The translations under genes and the position numbers were made by a program. A DNA stretch of 64,000 bases, from the NCBI RefSeq assembly GCF_017591425.1, contig NW_024465421.1:23697001-23761000 (forward strand). The letters are read 5' to 3'. Source of the DNA: Ochotona curzoniae. Lineage: Eukaryota; Chordata; Mammalia; Lagomorpha; Ochotonidae. The notes beneath the pieces are model-generated. The model was given only the letters and a program-made list of their open reading frames with translations. It searched no databases and was not told the DNA's origin. This document shows positions 17,943-29,800 of this stretch, piece after piece. Every line of letters begins with the position of its first letter. Position 1 is the stretch's first letter.

Positions 17943-18602
17943 TTGGTCCTGGTGTGGTGGCCTAGCGGCTAAAGTCCTCCCCTTGAACGCCCTGGGATCC
18001 CATATAGTCGCCGGTTCTAATCCCGGCAGCTCCACTTCCCATCTAGCTCCCTGCTTGTGGTCTGGGAAAGCAGTCAAGGACGGCCCAAAGCCTTGGGACC
18101 CTGCACTCGTGTGGGAGACCTGGAAGAAGTTCCTGGCTCCTGGCTTCAGATCGGCACAACACCGACCCTTGCGCTCACTTGGGGAGTGAATCTGGACAGA
18201 AGATCTTCCTCTCTGTCCTCCTCTCTGTATATCTGACTTTGCAATTAAAAATAGATAAATTCTTTTTTAAGATTTATTTTACTTTTATTGGAAAGGCGGA
18301 TATACAGAGAGGAGAGACAGAGAGGAAGATCTTCTGTCCGATGATTCACTCCCCAAGTGAGCACAACGGCCAATGCTATGCTGATCCGAAGCCAGGAGCC
18401 GCTTCCGGGTCTCCCACATAGGTGCAGGGTCCCAAAGCTTTGGGCCGTCCTTGACTGTTTTCCCGGGCCACAGGCAGGGAGCTGGAAGGGAAGCGGGGCT
18501 GCCGGGATTAGAACCGGCGCCCATATTGGATCCCGGTGCAAGGCGAGGACCTTAACCACTGTGCCATCGCGCCGGGCCCAAAAATAGATAAATCTAAAAA
18601 AA
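17943..18602 (+). mobile_element. Lagomorph CSINE, split by a second CSINE
   Basis: Head, B box GGTTCTAATCCC and body occupy 17943-18260. Its A-rich tail resumes at 18580 after a nested insertion and runs into a GAA-rich stretch (18601-18620). Confidence 0.88.
18261..18579 (-). mobile_element. Nested CSINE with 14-bp target-site duplication
   Basis: A minus-strand copy inserted in the tail of the plus-strand SINE. AAAAATAGATAAAT is present on both sides (18247-18260 and 18580-18593), so insertion order and target site are explicit. Confidence 0.92.
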
Positions 18603-20400
18603 AAAGAAGAAGAAGAAGAAAAGGCGTCTCCAACCTTGTCCTCAGACCCCCTGTGGGCAGCTGGTCCGGCCTCTGCATTAACATGGGGTACCTGGCATTA
18701 GCTCCTGGGGGTTGGATTCAGAGGTGGCACCACAAGGCCCTGGGGAACCTCTAGGGGGCGGTGTTATCTAAGAGCCCACTTTGATCCCTCTGAGATATCG
18801 GTGTTATCAAAACATCTGACCCCTCCAAGTGTTGAGAACATGAGGGGTGCATGCTGTGTCCTACACTGACTGTCCTATCATTATTGTTTATTTAAAGGTT
18901 CCTTACATTTTTTAAAGATTTATTTTTTTTTTATTGCATTGGTCAGCAGTGCAGGTGGCAGGGTCTGCACTCGCGGGCAGCAGGAGCCTGGCCAGCGTGG
19001 TCACTGGCGGGCAGAATGCCTGCACAAATCATTTCCTTATCCCCTTTGCTTTGATGCTAGCAGTTGTACTTCCATGTTAATGAGCCAGACCTCACAGAGT
19101 ATTCAGCCATGGACTTTGGGGTTGAGTGGCTCAGTGTGGGACCCTGAATCCCCTGCTGGAGTACCTGGGCTGAGACCTGTGAGAGACCTGCCTGGAGCCC
19201 GAGCTCCTGGCTTCAGGATGGTTTCATCCTGGTGGAGGCGGGCATTTGGGAAGTGGTCCATTGGTTGGGAGACCTCTTTCAGCAAAATGAAGATCATTTC
19301 ACATACATTTTTGAAAAGTGAATTCAGCTCCCTCCAATGTCTCCTTGCCAGAATCAGACTCCCGGGCACATCCTGCTTCCTGCTTACCACAGCCTGTGTT
19401 GAAGTAGTCTGGGATTTCATTTCCTGATTATAAACTTTGCTTCTCAAACACGTCTTCGGTTCCCAAACAATGGCCGTGTCCTCCACGGTTTCTCATGGCC
19501 CACTCATGTTGCCACTGCTGTTTCCAGTGGGTGTATCTGTGGGCAGACTGTCCACCGCTCATCGCCAGCCTGGCATGCAGTTACAAGGTTGAGGTTGGGA
19601 TCTAATCCTAGTCCTGTCATTGGCTGCTGTGGGACTTGGCAGATCTTCTACCCTCCTGGCACCTCCATGATCTCACTCGGTCGAGGTTGATGCTATAGGT
19701 ACTGAGAATGCAAGGGGGTGTGAGTGCTTCTGGCTGCCGCTCACACTCAATGCCTTTCCTCCCATTGCTAGTACACCCCCCAGCCCAGAGGAGACCTGAG
19801 TGGGTTAGTGGGTAATTAACAGGGGAGCTTCCCTGAGGTCCTGGGCCTTCTCTAGCCCATGCCCCCTTGCTTTATTGCATGCCTGTAACCGCTGGCTAAG
19901 TCCTAAAGGGTGGGGTTAGGTCATGAGTGCTGCTCATGCGGTGCTGCTAGCCATGAGTTGTGCTGTGCTCTATGGTGGGGGCGCCAAGCACCGACCTGGA
20001 GCCCCAAAGACTCATCCTCACCCCACTTATCCTCATGGGTGTCCCTTCAAGCTCAAGACAGAAGTCCCTTGGCATGCCATAATCTCTTTGCTCTGTCCAA
20101 CTGCCCAGTCCAAGGGACTTTAGTGCCTTTATAAGACTGTACTGTATCGTTCCAGAACATTTCCTCATCTCCCGAGGAAACCCCTAGCCCTTAGCTGTCA
20201 CTCGCCCTTTCCCCCACGTGTCTCTTCCAACCTTGCGGTCTGCTTTGGGTTATTTCAATAAGATGCATTCCGTGGCGTCTAGTCGGCCTGCGGGGTGTGG
20301 CCGCGTGCTGCAGCCTGCATGCTACCTTCACTGCTCACTTAAGTTGTGCAACTACCCAGGGCTCGTAGAGACCCTGGGGCCCTCGCCCAGCTCCCACCCA
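18603..20400. other. RAB26-PKD1 intergenic DNA, distal part
   Basis: More AT-rich than its surroundings. It holds an old, diverged lagomorph SINE at about 19100-19310 (plus; GAGCTCCTGGCTTCAGGATG, GGCATTTGGGAAGTGG) and an antisense SINE-tail remnant near 18910-18940. I see no gene. Confidence 0.5.
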
Positions 20401-20779
20401 GCCAGCCAGGCGTCTCCTCCGTGGGTTTGCAGGGACGTGCGGCGGGTGCACCAGGAGCGGGCCGCAGGCCACGGCCGGGTGGAGGGCACAGGCACCTGCT
20501 CCGGCCTCGCTCCGCCTCCGCCCGCGACGTAGAGCGTGGGGGTGGAGCCGAGCCCCGCCACGCCCACCACGGGGCCCTCTCGGTCCCGCCCACCCGCGGC
20601 GCAGGGGGCGGGGCCCGGCGCAGCCCCACCCCCGCGCGTCTCACGGCCGGGAGGAGGCGGAGCCCGCGGGGCCGCACTGCAGCGCGAGCGCGCCAGCGGG
20701 CGGCCGGCCATCCGGAGCGCGGCCTGGCCCGGAGCGCAGACAGGCCGCGGCCGCCACCCGAGACGCCTCGCAGTCCGAC

Positions 20780-20803
20780 ATGCCGTCCGCGGGCCTGCCC
20801 TGA
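20780..20803 (+). promoter_or_regulatory. PKD1: PKD1 upstream ORF 1 (7 codons)
   Basis: ATG to TGA, encoding MPSAGLP, inside the predicted 5' leader and 65 nt before the main start. It is functional only if transcription begins upstream of it. Confidence 0.5.
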
Positions 20804-20848
20804 ACGCGGCCGCCTGCGCGCGGGCGGGCCTCGGCGCTGGCCGGGGCC

Positions 20849-20866
20849 ATGCGCGCGCTGCGCTGA
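20849..20866 (+). promoter_or_regulatory. PKD1: PKD1 upstream ORF 2 (5 codons)
   Basis: ATG CGC GCG CTG CGC TGA. Its stop lies two nucleotides before the main PKD1 ATG at 20869. Confidence 0.55.
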
Positions 20867-20868
20867 CG

Positions 20869-23800
20869 ATGCCGCCCGCCCGCCTGGCGCTGGCCCTGGG
20901 CCTGGGCCTGTGGCTCGGGGCGCTGGCGGGGGGCCCCGGGCACGGCTGCGGGCCGTGCCCGTCCCCCTGCCTGTGCAGCCCAGCGCCCGGGGCCGCCTGC
21001 CGCGTCAACTGCTCGGGCCGCGGGCTGCGGACGCTGGAGCCGGCGCTGCGCATCCCCGCGGACGCCACAGCTCTGTGAGTAGCCGGGCGCGGGCGGGCGT
21101 TGCCATGCCGCCCGCGGTCGGGGAGTCAGGGGTTTGGGGGGCCGACAGCATCGCCGCCAGGACCGAGCGCGGGCTCCGGGGGACCGGGCGGGCTCTCGGG
21201 GCGTGGGCGCGCTGCCGCCTCCGGAAGGGAAGGGCCTCAGGCCAGGCGGCTCCCGGGGTGAGACGTCCGCCGACTAAATAAGGAAAACCTGGAGCCGCCG
21301 GCGGTGCGCGGCGCTGAGCGTTTCCCTGAAAACCTCCGCGGGGTCCGGCAGTCGGAGCTGATCCGGGCCCGGTGACAGCGGCATCGGGCACTGCCCAGGC
21401 GCGACCCCGGGGATGGTGGCCCGGCAGGCCTGGCGCTTGCCAAGGGGCAAGGAGGACGGTCCAGAGGCAGGGGCGGGAGCGCTGTGGGGCGAAGGCTCGC
21501 GGGCTGGACCGGGCCAGCTGTGAGGAGGTGGGCGTCCAGCGCCCTGGGTGCATCGGGCTTTTCGAAGCCGGAGGAAGCACTGGCAGGAAGGTGCCATGTA
21601 CCAGGCTTTTGCAGATTGACACGCGTGCCCTGACCCCTCACCTTTGAGGACACGTCCCAGCAGGCGCAGTCCGGATGGGGCAGAACAGAGGGGCTTGGCG
21701 CGGTGAGGTGCCCAGGACGCAGCCTTGGAAGGGCGTGAGGGGCCGAGGCGCAGACAGCTGTGGCTCAGGATCCCCGCCTCATCCAGTGAGGTGGATCCCT
21801 GGGGGTCCTCCAGCTCCTCAGCCAGCACTTGGTGGGGCATGGACACACTGCAGCTGGCTCATGGGAGGAGCTCTGCTGCCTGCTGGCTGACCCAGAGGCC
21901 TTGGTGGCACGGTGGCCGTGTGGTGGCATGTCCTGTGAGGACGGCCCCTTCTGCCTGTCCTGACACTGCAGAATTGCATCAGATCCGCACCAGCACTTGG
22001 TAGGAGCCGCTGTCCCTGCTGGCCCCGTTGCTCTGGGGGCACTCTGGCCCGGTCCAGGAGCCACCCTGAGCCTGACGTGCCTGTAATCTCCGGTGTTAGC
22101 TGGTGTTAAGTTTTGGCAACCACTGGCCTGGCGTGACTGTGGGCCATCAGGGTGATTTCCATGTTCCCCAGGGGCTCTCCCCGGACCTGGATATGGGCAC
22201 AGGGACTGATGTCCCGCAGCTGGTGTGGGCTCAGACGGGCACCCCTGCGATTTTGGCTCCCTGGGGTGAAGGCCTGGGCTTCTGCCTTGCAGCCTGTCTT
22301 AGGGGACGGTGACTTCAGAATGTGGGTGTGACTGGGGAAGTGTCCTGCCATGCTGAGCTTAAGTTGAGGCGTTCATCAGGACGACCCCTGTGTACAGTCT
22401 CCCCTCCCTGTGGCTTGAACACTACTTGACCTGCTTGTTGGCGTGAGTCACAGCACCCCAGACACACCTCTGGCAGCAATCGCCATCTGGGTCTGGGTCG
22501 TGTCTCATTGTGTGGGCCTCCTGTCCCTTCTGGTCCTGCCCCCTAGGTCCCTGGTGGTCTCTGTACCACCCCTCTGGTGGCAGGCATGTCTGTCTGTGCC
22601 CTCCAGCATTGCTGGAGGTTGGTGGCGGTTCCCAGGGCTGTGTGGTGGGAGCCGGGCCTGGGCCGCGGGGCACTCTGGGTGACCAGTGGTGCTGACCAGG
22701 TGTGGTCTCGTGCGTGTTGGCAACCCTCCTCCTGGTCCTTGGCTTCGTGACCTAAAGTCTGGGGAACTTAAGGAGTTCTTGGGGCCTTGTCCCCTGCTCC
22801 CCGTGTGTGTATGTGTGTGTGGCAGAAGGTCCCCGGGCCCTGTGTGCAGATGTCTGGGCTGGACGTGTACCTGCCATGGCAGTTGTGTGTTGTTGGCTTG
22901 GGGACTGGCCGGGCAGCAGGGCCTCTTGGTTCCTGTCTCTGTGGCCTGAGCATGAAGGCTGGGGGCTGTCCCCACGGCCGAGGCATGTGCTGCCTCTGCT
23001 GAGGGAGGACCCGGGTGCTGTATGCCAGCCTTTTGCCAGGGTCTGTGAGTCCCAACCTGGGACTGTCACCCAGCAGGAGCCTGTGTTAAATCCACGGGCT
23101 AGAGGTGGGCCTGGCTTAGAGGGACTGTGGGCAGGTGATGTGGCAGCCAGGACTCCAGGGGCAGTGAGAAGTTCTCCGTGGGAAGGGGCAGTCTTGCGGG
23201 GTTTCTGAGGGGCAAGGCCTTTGTGGAGTGGGAGAACCAGTTGGGGTGGCGTGACAGGGTCTCTAAGGAAAGCAGTGTGGTTGGCCTGCAGAGGTGTGGG
23301 GAAGGACACTGGCCTGCACACCTGGCTGGCTGCCCCCACATGAGTGCCGTGAGCTTCTTAGATAAAGAGTGCATGTTGACCAGGGCACTGAAGTGTGTGC
23401 AGGTGGGCGCACGCCAGCCGCAGAGCTGTCGGCATGAGGGTGTGTGCCATGGCAAGGAGACACCTGCGCACTGCCTGCCTGCGGCTCACACCTATGGCAC
23501 CTGCAGCTCGGTGAGAGCAGTGATTATAACAAGAATACAGGCCCACTGTTGCCCTCGCCCTGGCCTTGCTGGTTCTAATCCCACTCCCACCCACTCGTCT
23601 GAGGTGCTTGCCCCTTGTCATTCCTGCCAGCTAGGGTCTGGAGAGCCGGGCACCCCTGGGCACATGTCCACGCTCTTCAGAGGTGAGGCCTTATCCCTCT
23701 GTGCAGGCAGGCAGACACAATAACACCCGAGGGGGAGAGGGCAGAGCAGGTCTTGCCACTGCTGGGCCAGGTCGAGGTCTGCCATGTGGGTGTTGGACCC

Positions 23801-26800
23801 AAACATGTGGGCCGTCCCCCACTACCTTTCCAGGCCGTTAGCAGGGAGCTGGCTCAGAAGTGGAGGAGCCGGGACACAGAGTGGCACCCATACGGGATGC
23901 CAGCAAGTGTTGTAGGTGATGGCCTTCCCTGCCATGCCACACCGCCAGTCCTCCCTCGTGGGCTTTCATCGTGGTTCCTTTGTGTGTGTGTGTGTAATGC
24001 CGAGTGACAAACAGCACTTGGTCCGTCCACCCTCTCTCCTCTGCTTGTTCTTGGGACCTCAGGTGGTGTGGCAGCTGCCTGACTTCTCTGGCGTGCCTGC
24101 CAAGAGAGCCATGTGATGCTGTCACACGTGGAGCCACTTTGCACCTGTGGTGGGCACGCGTGTTTGGTGCTTCCTGGAGAAGCTATGCCCAGCCTGTGTT
24201 GCTCCTCTGTTCCCAGCCGGGGATGCCGCCATGTGGGTTTCCTGGTGACGCCTTCTCCTTCCCGTCAGCCAGCTTGCACTGGCCGCCATATTGAGAACTG
24301 AGTGGATGGTGGTCCCCACCAGATGCGGGCCGTGCCTCGCTAGCCTTCCCTGGGCTCTTCCTGGGGCACAGGGTGGCTCTGCTGGCTATAACTTTATCCC
24401 CACCCTGGGGCATGGATCCCCCAAGGAAGACCCTGGCAGGGGTTTGATTTCAACGGAAGCCATTTTGGATGGAGACATAGATTTTCCTTTCCGGAACATT
24501 CTGTGGTGGCCAGCGCCAGCAGAAGGAGCCAGCCAGGCCGGCCGCCTAGTGCTGTGGAATGAACACATCCCGCTTCTTTCCCTTGCTGCTGTCTGGGTGG
24601 CGGCGGCGGGTCTGCCTGCCCCAGCCCGGGCCTGGCCCGCCTCTCCAGGCACAGAGAGAAGCAGCTGGAAAATGCAGCTCATGTCCTTTCTGGGAACACT
24701 TAGTGCCTCGGCCTGGCAGCTGCCTCTGCCAAGGGGGCCCTGTGGAGGGGCTGCATGGGGACCGAGGCTGCCTCAGGCTGGGCTTGGCACTGGCTCTGCA
24801 GGTGGGTGGGATCCTGGAGGCCCCCAGGGGAGGGGCTTTGTCCCCAGGCCAGGCAGACTCCTCTTCCCTGGCTGGGCCAGCCTGGTCGGAGGAGCTCGGA
24901 AAGAAGTGCTCAGGACCCTGGGCCGTCTGAGTCAGGTGGCTTCACGCTGCGCCCTTGGGAAGCCACGTGCCCGCTACCCTCGTGAGGCCTGGCTTTCCTT
25001 CTGCCGGACCCTGCTGGCTACCTGTGGCTGGGGGAGGAGAGAGGTGGAGTCCCCCAGTCCCCCAGCCTCAGGTTGCTGTCTGGAGAGCTGGTGCCCTTGC
25101 TGGTTGCAGCAGCCAGGCCTGCCCTGCACGGGTGCTCAGAGGTGGTTTGGGGCTGACCAGGGCCACAGGTTGTCCTTTTCTGCCCCACCGCCCTCAGTGC
25201 TCTTGCTCGCATGTGGGCAGAGCTAGAGCAAGTCCTTGGTGGGCTGTCCACCCCGCTGGCTTGGCTGTCCCTGCCCCTGCTGTGGGGCCTGCCCTGCCAG
25301 CTGTCACAGGGCGGGTCCACCTTCTGCCCGAGGCTCTCATGCCGGACCCTTCAGGCTTGGGCTTTTCCCTTCTGTTATCAAGCTCTCTCTCCTCGCCTGG
25401 GGGCAGGGTGGGCTGGGTGGGCAGACCTTTCCCCCCTCTGGAGAGGCAGGGTGGGCGCAGCCCCCTGTTCTGCCCGCCTCTCCACCAGCACACTCTGCGT
25501 GTGTTTCTTCAAATTCGCTCTCTCCCCTGAACTTGAATTCATTAATTTAAACATCATTTCCGGCCCTGGAAGCCAGCCTTGCTCACCATAAGTAGATGAG
25601 AATGAAAACAGAATGAGGTGATTGGACTCCAGCTGGCTCCGGCTGCTGGCCGCCTGGAAGGAAAGCCCACTAGGGGACGTCGGCGGCCTGGGGAGTGCTC
25701 TGTCCGCTCTGCCTTGACCCTCGCCATGGCTGTTCTCTCCTGCTGGGGTCCGGGAGGGACCGTGTGGGGCATGCCCCTAGCGGGCTGAGGGGGAACCTGC
25801 TTTCTCTGGAGAGCTTGGGGCCTTGGAGGGTGAGTGGGCCCCTCCCTGCCGTGCATGGAGCGCTTCCATAACACGCGCAGGCGGCCCTCACAGCCGTCCC
25901 CAAGCCTGTTTCCAGCGTGGCCGCCAGCGCCAGGGCGGGGGTGCTGGGCCTGGCCTGCGCCCGCGCCGCTGACCACACGCGTCTGGAATGTGCAGTCAGC
26001 CCCCAGACCCCACCCGGCATCCGGGCTGGAGAGCTGGCACCCAGGGCTCTCCCCTTGGCTGCTCTGTGCGGGGTAGGTTCCTTTGCTCAGCTGTGGGGTG
26101 AACGAGGATCCGGGAGCCCTTGGAACTTAGGAAACATGGCAGCATCCTGCATCCTCGCGGGGCCCACCTGAGCTTGGCCCCTCTCATCTCCTCCCACCCC
26201 CACCCCAGCTGCCCCTGCACTGCTTGACCATGCCTCATCCCAGCGTCCTTCCTGCCCTGGAGGGCTGAGTCCTGTGCCGCTTTGAAAGTGGGAGCTCCCA
26301 CCTCCCAATTCCTGCTTTTTTTTTTTTTTAAGATTTATTTATTTTTATTACAAAGTCAGACATACACAGAAGAGGAGAGATAGAGAGGAAAATCTTCCGT
26401 CCGATGATTCACTCCCCAAGTGAGCGCAACGGCCGGTGCTGCACCGATTTGAAGCCAGGAGCCAGGAATTTCTTCTGGGTCTCCCACGTGGGTCAGGGTC
26501 CCAAGGCTTTGGGCCGTCCTTGACTGCTTTCCCAGGCCACAAGGAGAGAGCTGAATGGGAAGTGAGGCTGACAGGAAACCGGGCACCCGTATGGGATCCC
26601 AGGGCGTTCAAGACAAGGACTTAAAGCTGCTAGGGCACGCCGCCAGGCCCCCAATTCCTGCTTTTAACAGGCGAGGTTGGAGCAAGGTACACAGGGAAGT
26701 CCTGTGAGGTGTCGGGGGCAGTCCAAGGGACACCCTGAAACAACAGGGCTGCGGAGAGCGGGCTCCGGAGTGACTGCTGGGCATTGAGGCAATGCCTGTC

Positions 26801-29800
26801 TCAGAACTGGAAAGGGAACCCTGCCTGACAGGGCTACCCTTGTGGCCCTGGGGCTGACATCCTGGAGCTGTGGGCGGGCACTGGCCGGCTGCAGCCGACG
26901 TCTTCTCACGCTGCCGTTCATTCCCCTGCTTATGGTCAGCAGCTCAGCTCACCCCGACCTCACCTGAGCCCTTCTAGCCTTGGCCTCAAGTCTCTAGGAT
27001 TGCTAATTTTGGTCTTTGGGGGACCTTGTAGGGTCCAGGTGACCCAGAGGGTGGCACCCCCTTTTCCAGGACCTCTTGGGGAGTGCTGGGGGATGAGCTT
27101 GGCTGTTGGTTGCTGGAGGAGGGCACTGGGACGCCCCATGCTGTCTCAGCTCCCACATTAACCCGAGGTATGTTTCTCAAGAGGCCTTCTTACTCCCTGC
27201 GTTGGGGTCCAGGCTGTGGGCCCTCTGTATGTTGGGGTGGTTGGGACTGGGGACCTGTGCCAGCTCCCGCACCAGGAAGTCTCGGACCTCAGGCAGCCCA
27301 TCCTTGCTCACAGCTCAGCCGCCATGGGAAGACAGTGTTTGTGGCACCACCGTGGTCTGTCACAGTTGTCACGTGGGCCCGTGGTCATCTCACCCCACCA
27401 CAGAAGTGGCTCTTCCACATCTCCTTCTCACCTCAGGGGGTGGTGTGGAGGTCCCGGCAGCCGCTGTGGGCCTGCCGCCCTAATGACCAGCCATGAGGGC
27501 CTCGGCCCATGCTCCGTTCTGTGTGCGCGAGGAGCAAGCGGGAAGCCAGGCTTTGCTGGATGGCAGTGACTGCCAGAGGGTTCCCACATGTCGCTCTGCC
27601 CCTAGACCACGGGGCTTATGTACTCTGTCTGCCCACGGCCTGGGGGAAGGACTTAGAATGTGCAAGAAGGCTGGGAGGCCCTGAGAACGGTCTCAGCATT
27701 CTGTCCACGGGTGCTTCGTGTGCCACCGGGCCCACCTGCGAGACCTGCAGGGTGAGGGTGGGAGGGCTGGCTTCACCTTGGAGCTGCTTGTCCTGCCACA
27801 GGCCCCCGCGGGCAGCCTCTGTCCTTCTTAGGGAACTCCTGGATGGAGTACATGAGACAGGGGTCCAGGTGGTGCCTGGGACAGAGGCTTGAGCAGGCTT
27901 TGGCTGTGCTGACCCCGGCCTGTGGCCTCAGCAGCTGGGAGGATGAAGGCCGGTGGGTGGGCAGAGCTGTGTGGCCAGAGGCCCGGGCCTTCCGGCTGTG
28001 ACGCACAGACCTGCACAGCCCTGTGGTGTCACTGTCACGGTGGGGGTTGCCCGGGGGCTGTGCTGAACCTGGGTATCCGGAGTGTGTGGAGCAGGGAAGT
28101 GCCCGGAGGTAGCTGGGGGAATGGCCATGGCCTCCCCAGAACCCGTCGGTGGGTTCTGGAGCAGAGGGCCGCCGGGCTGTAGATAGGAGCGTGCCACTGG
28201 GAAGGCCCCGGTTCCCCAGGCTGGGCCGAGCTAGCGCCTGCTGCCATGGGCTGCAGCCTGGCTGTTCTGTTCTGTGTCCCTGCCTGGGGACCTGCCCTCC
28301 AACAGGCTCACAGCTTGGGTAGCTGAGGAAGGCAGCTGTATCGTTTGCATTGGCATTTCTCCAGCTGCTGAAACGGAGTGATTTCCCCGTTTGTGCTTCT
28401 CTGTTAACTGCCTGTTTCTTAAGAGTGACTTGTGGTGCAGCAGGTTGATGCAGTGCTCGAGAGCTGGTGGGAGCCCCCGCTCTGACGCTCTGGGAAGGCA
28501 GAGGGAGGTGGCCAAGTGCCTCGGCACTGCCACCACCTGTGGTTAACAGAGTTCCCGGCTCCTGGATCCCACCTGACTCAGCTCCTGCTGTGCAGGCTGA
28601 ACTCGGAAAGGGAAGATCCCTGGCCCTGCCTCCCAGCGCTCTGCCTGTCTAGCACAGAAGTACATGTTGAGTTATTTATGTATCTCAAGGGGAAGTGGGC
28701 TTGCAACCCCTGGCTCACCTCCCAAACACCCTTGCTGGCTGGCGCGGGGAGCTGGGGAGCTGTCACTGGGCGGCAGGGACTTTGTTACTTAGCTGACGTG
28801 GCTGCCTCTGAAGTTTGCATCAGCAGAGAGCCAGGACTTGCCCAGATGCTCTGATCTGCAATGTGAAGTTTTTATTGGGGTTCATATGTACCTTTTCCCC
28901 ATTTATCTGATCTTCGTGCCCCATCTGAGATGGCACCCACCAGCAGCTGGCCACTGTTGAATGCTGGCCCTAGTGGAGAGGGTGGGTGGAGCCAGGCCTG
29001 GTAATGTGGGGTAAGGATGGGCAGTGCCTTGCAGGTCTCTGGGATTGGCAAGTCAGTGTGCTGAGGGACCCCAGCCCTCGCCTTGGTTTCTCTGGAGGAG
29101 TGTTCGTCTGTGTCTTGCATTGGAAGGACCCCCTGTCAGCTGCTGGAGTAAGGGGCTCAGTGGGCTGGAGATGCCAGGGAGCTTCCGGGGCCTGTGGGGC
29201 TCCAGCCTGACCCGGGGCTGCTCTGCTCCACAGGGACCTCTCCCACAACCTGCTCCGGGCGCTGGACGCTGAGCTCCTGGCCAACCTCTCGGCGCTGGTG
29301 GAGCTGTGAGTCCCTGCCCCGCTGTGCCCTGTCTCCCCGGCGGCCCCTTGCCACTGCCTAGCTACGGGGCTGCCCCGACCCTGCCAGTCCTGCTCTCTCT
29401 CTCTCTCTCTCTCAGGGACATAAGCAGCAATAAGATTTCTGCGTTGGAAGAAGGAACATTTGTTAATTTATTTAACTTAAGTGAAATGTAAGTTGCCGTG
29501 CTTTTGGTGGGTTGCACCTCTGGCCCAGCCCCTCCCATGTTTGAGACCTTGCGGGCAGCCAGAGACCTCCTAGCTGCCCTACTCCTCCGCCCCTCCCCTT
29601 CCTGCAGAAACCTGGGCGGGAACCCATTCGAGTGTGGCTGTGGTTTGGCATGGCTGCCACGCTGGCTGGAGGAGCAGCAGGTTCGTGTGGTCCAGCCGGA
29701 TGCGGCCACATGTGCGGGGCCGGCCCCCCTGGCTGGTCAGCCGCTGCTCAGCACCTCCTTGCTGGATGGTGGCTGTGGTGAGTGCGAGCTCTGTCTTTCC

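Larger units (their letters stand above)
20401..20868 (+). promoter_or_regulatory. PKD1: PKD1 CpG-island promoter and 5' UTR
   Basis: Very CpG-dense DNA with no TATA box near the expected start. If the leader is about as long as in human (some 210 nt), transcription starts near 20660. Two upstream reading frames lie in this leader. Confidence 0.7.
21075..29233 (+). other. PKD1: PKD1 intron 1
   Basis: An 8.2-kb intron with three SINE-derived segments (listed separately), GT-rich microsatellites near 22805 and 23982, and otherwise unique GC-rich DNA. A 311-codon open frame at 24291-25226 has no recognisable domain. I see no extra exon. Confidence 0.6.

Noticed and set aside
18010..18030. tRNA gene suggested by a B-box match
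   Set aside because: The B box belongs to the tRNA-derived head of a CSINE; no acceptor stem or anticodon arm of a real tRNA is present.
19590..19680. Possible MIR element (TGTGGGACTTGGC, then CTCCATGATCTCAC)
   Set aside because: The similarity to a MIR core is too weak to call by eye; a RepeatMasker run would decide.
24291..25226. 311-codon open frame in PKD1 intron 1
   Set aside because: Composition-driven; it includes sequence with no similarity to any family I know, and codon use is unlike the adjacent PKD1 exons.
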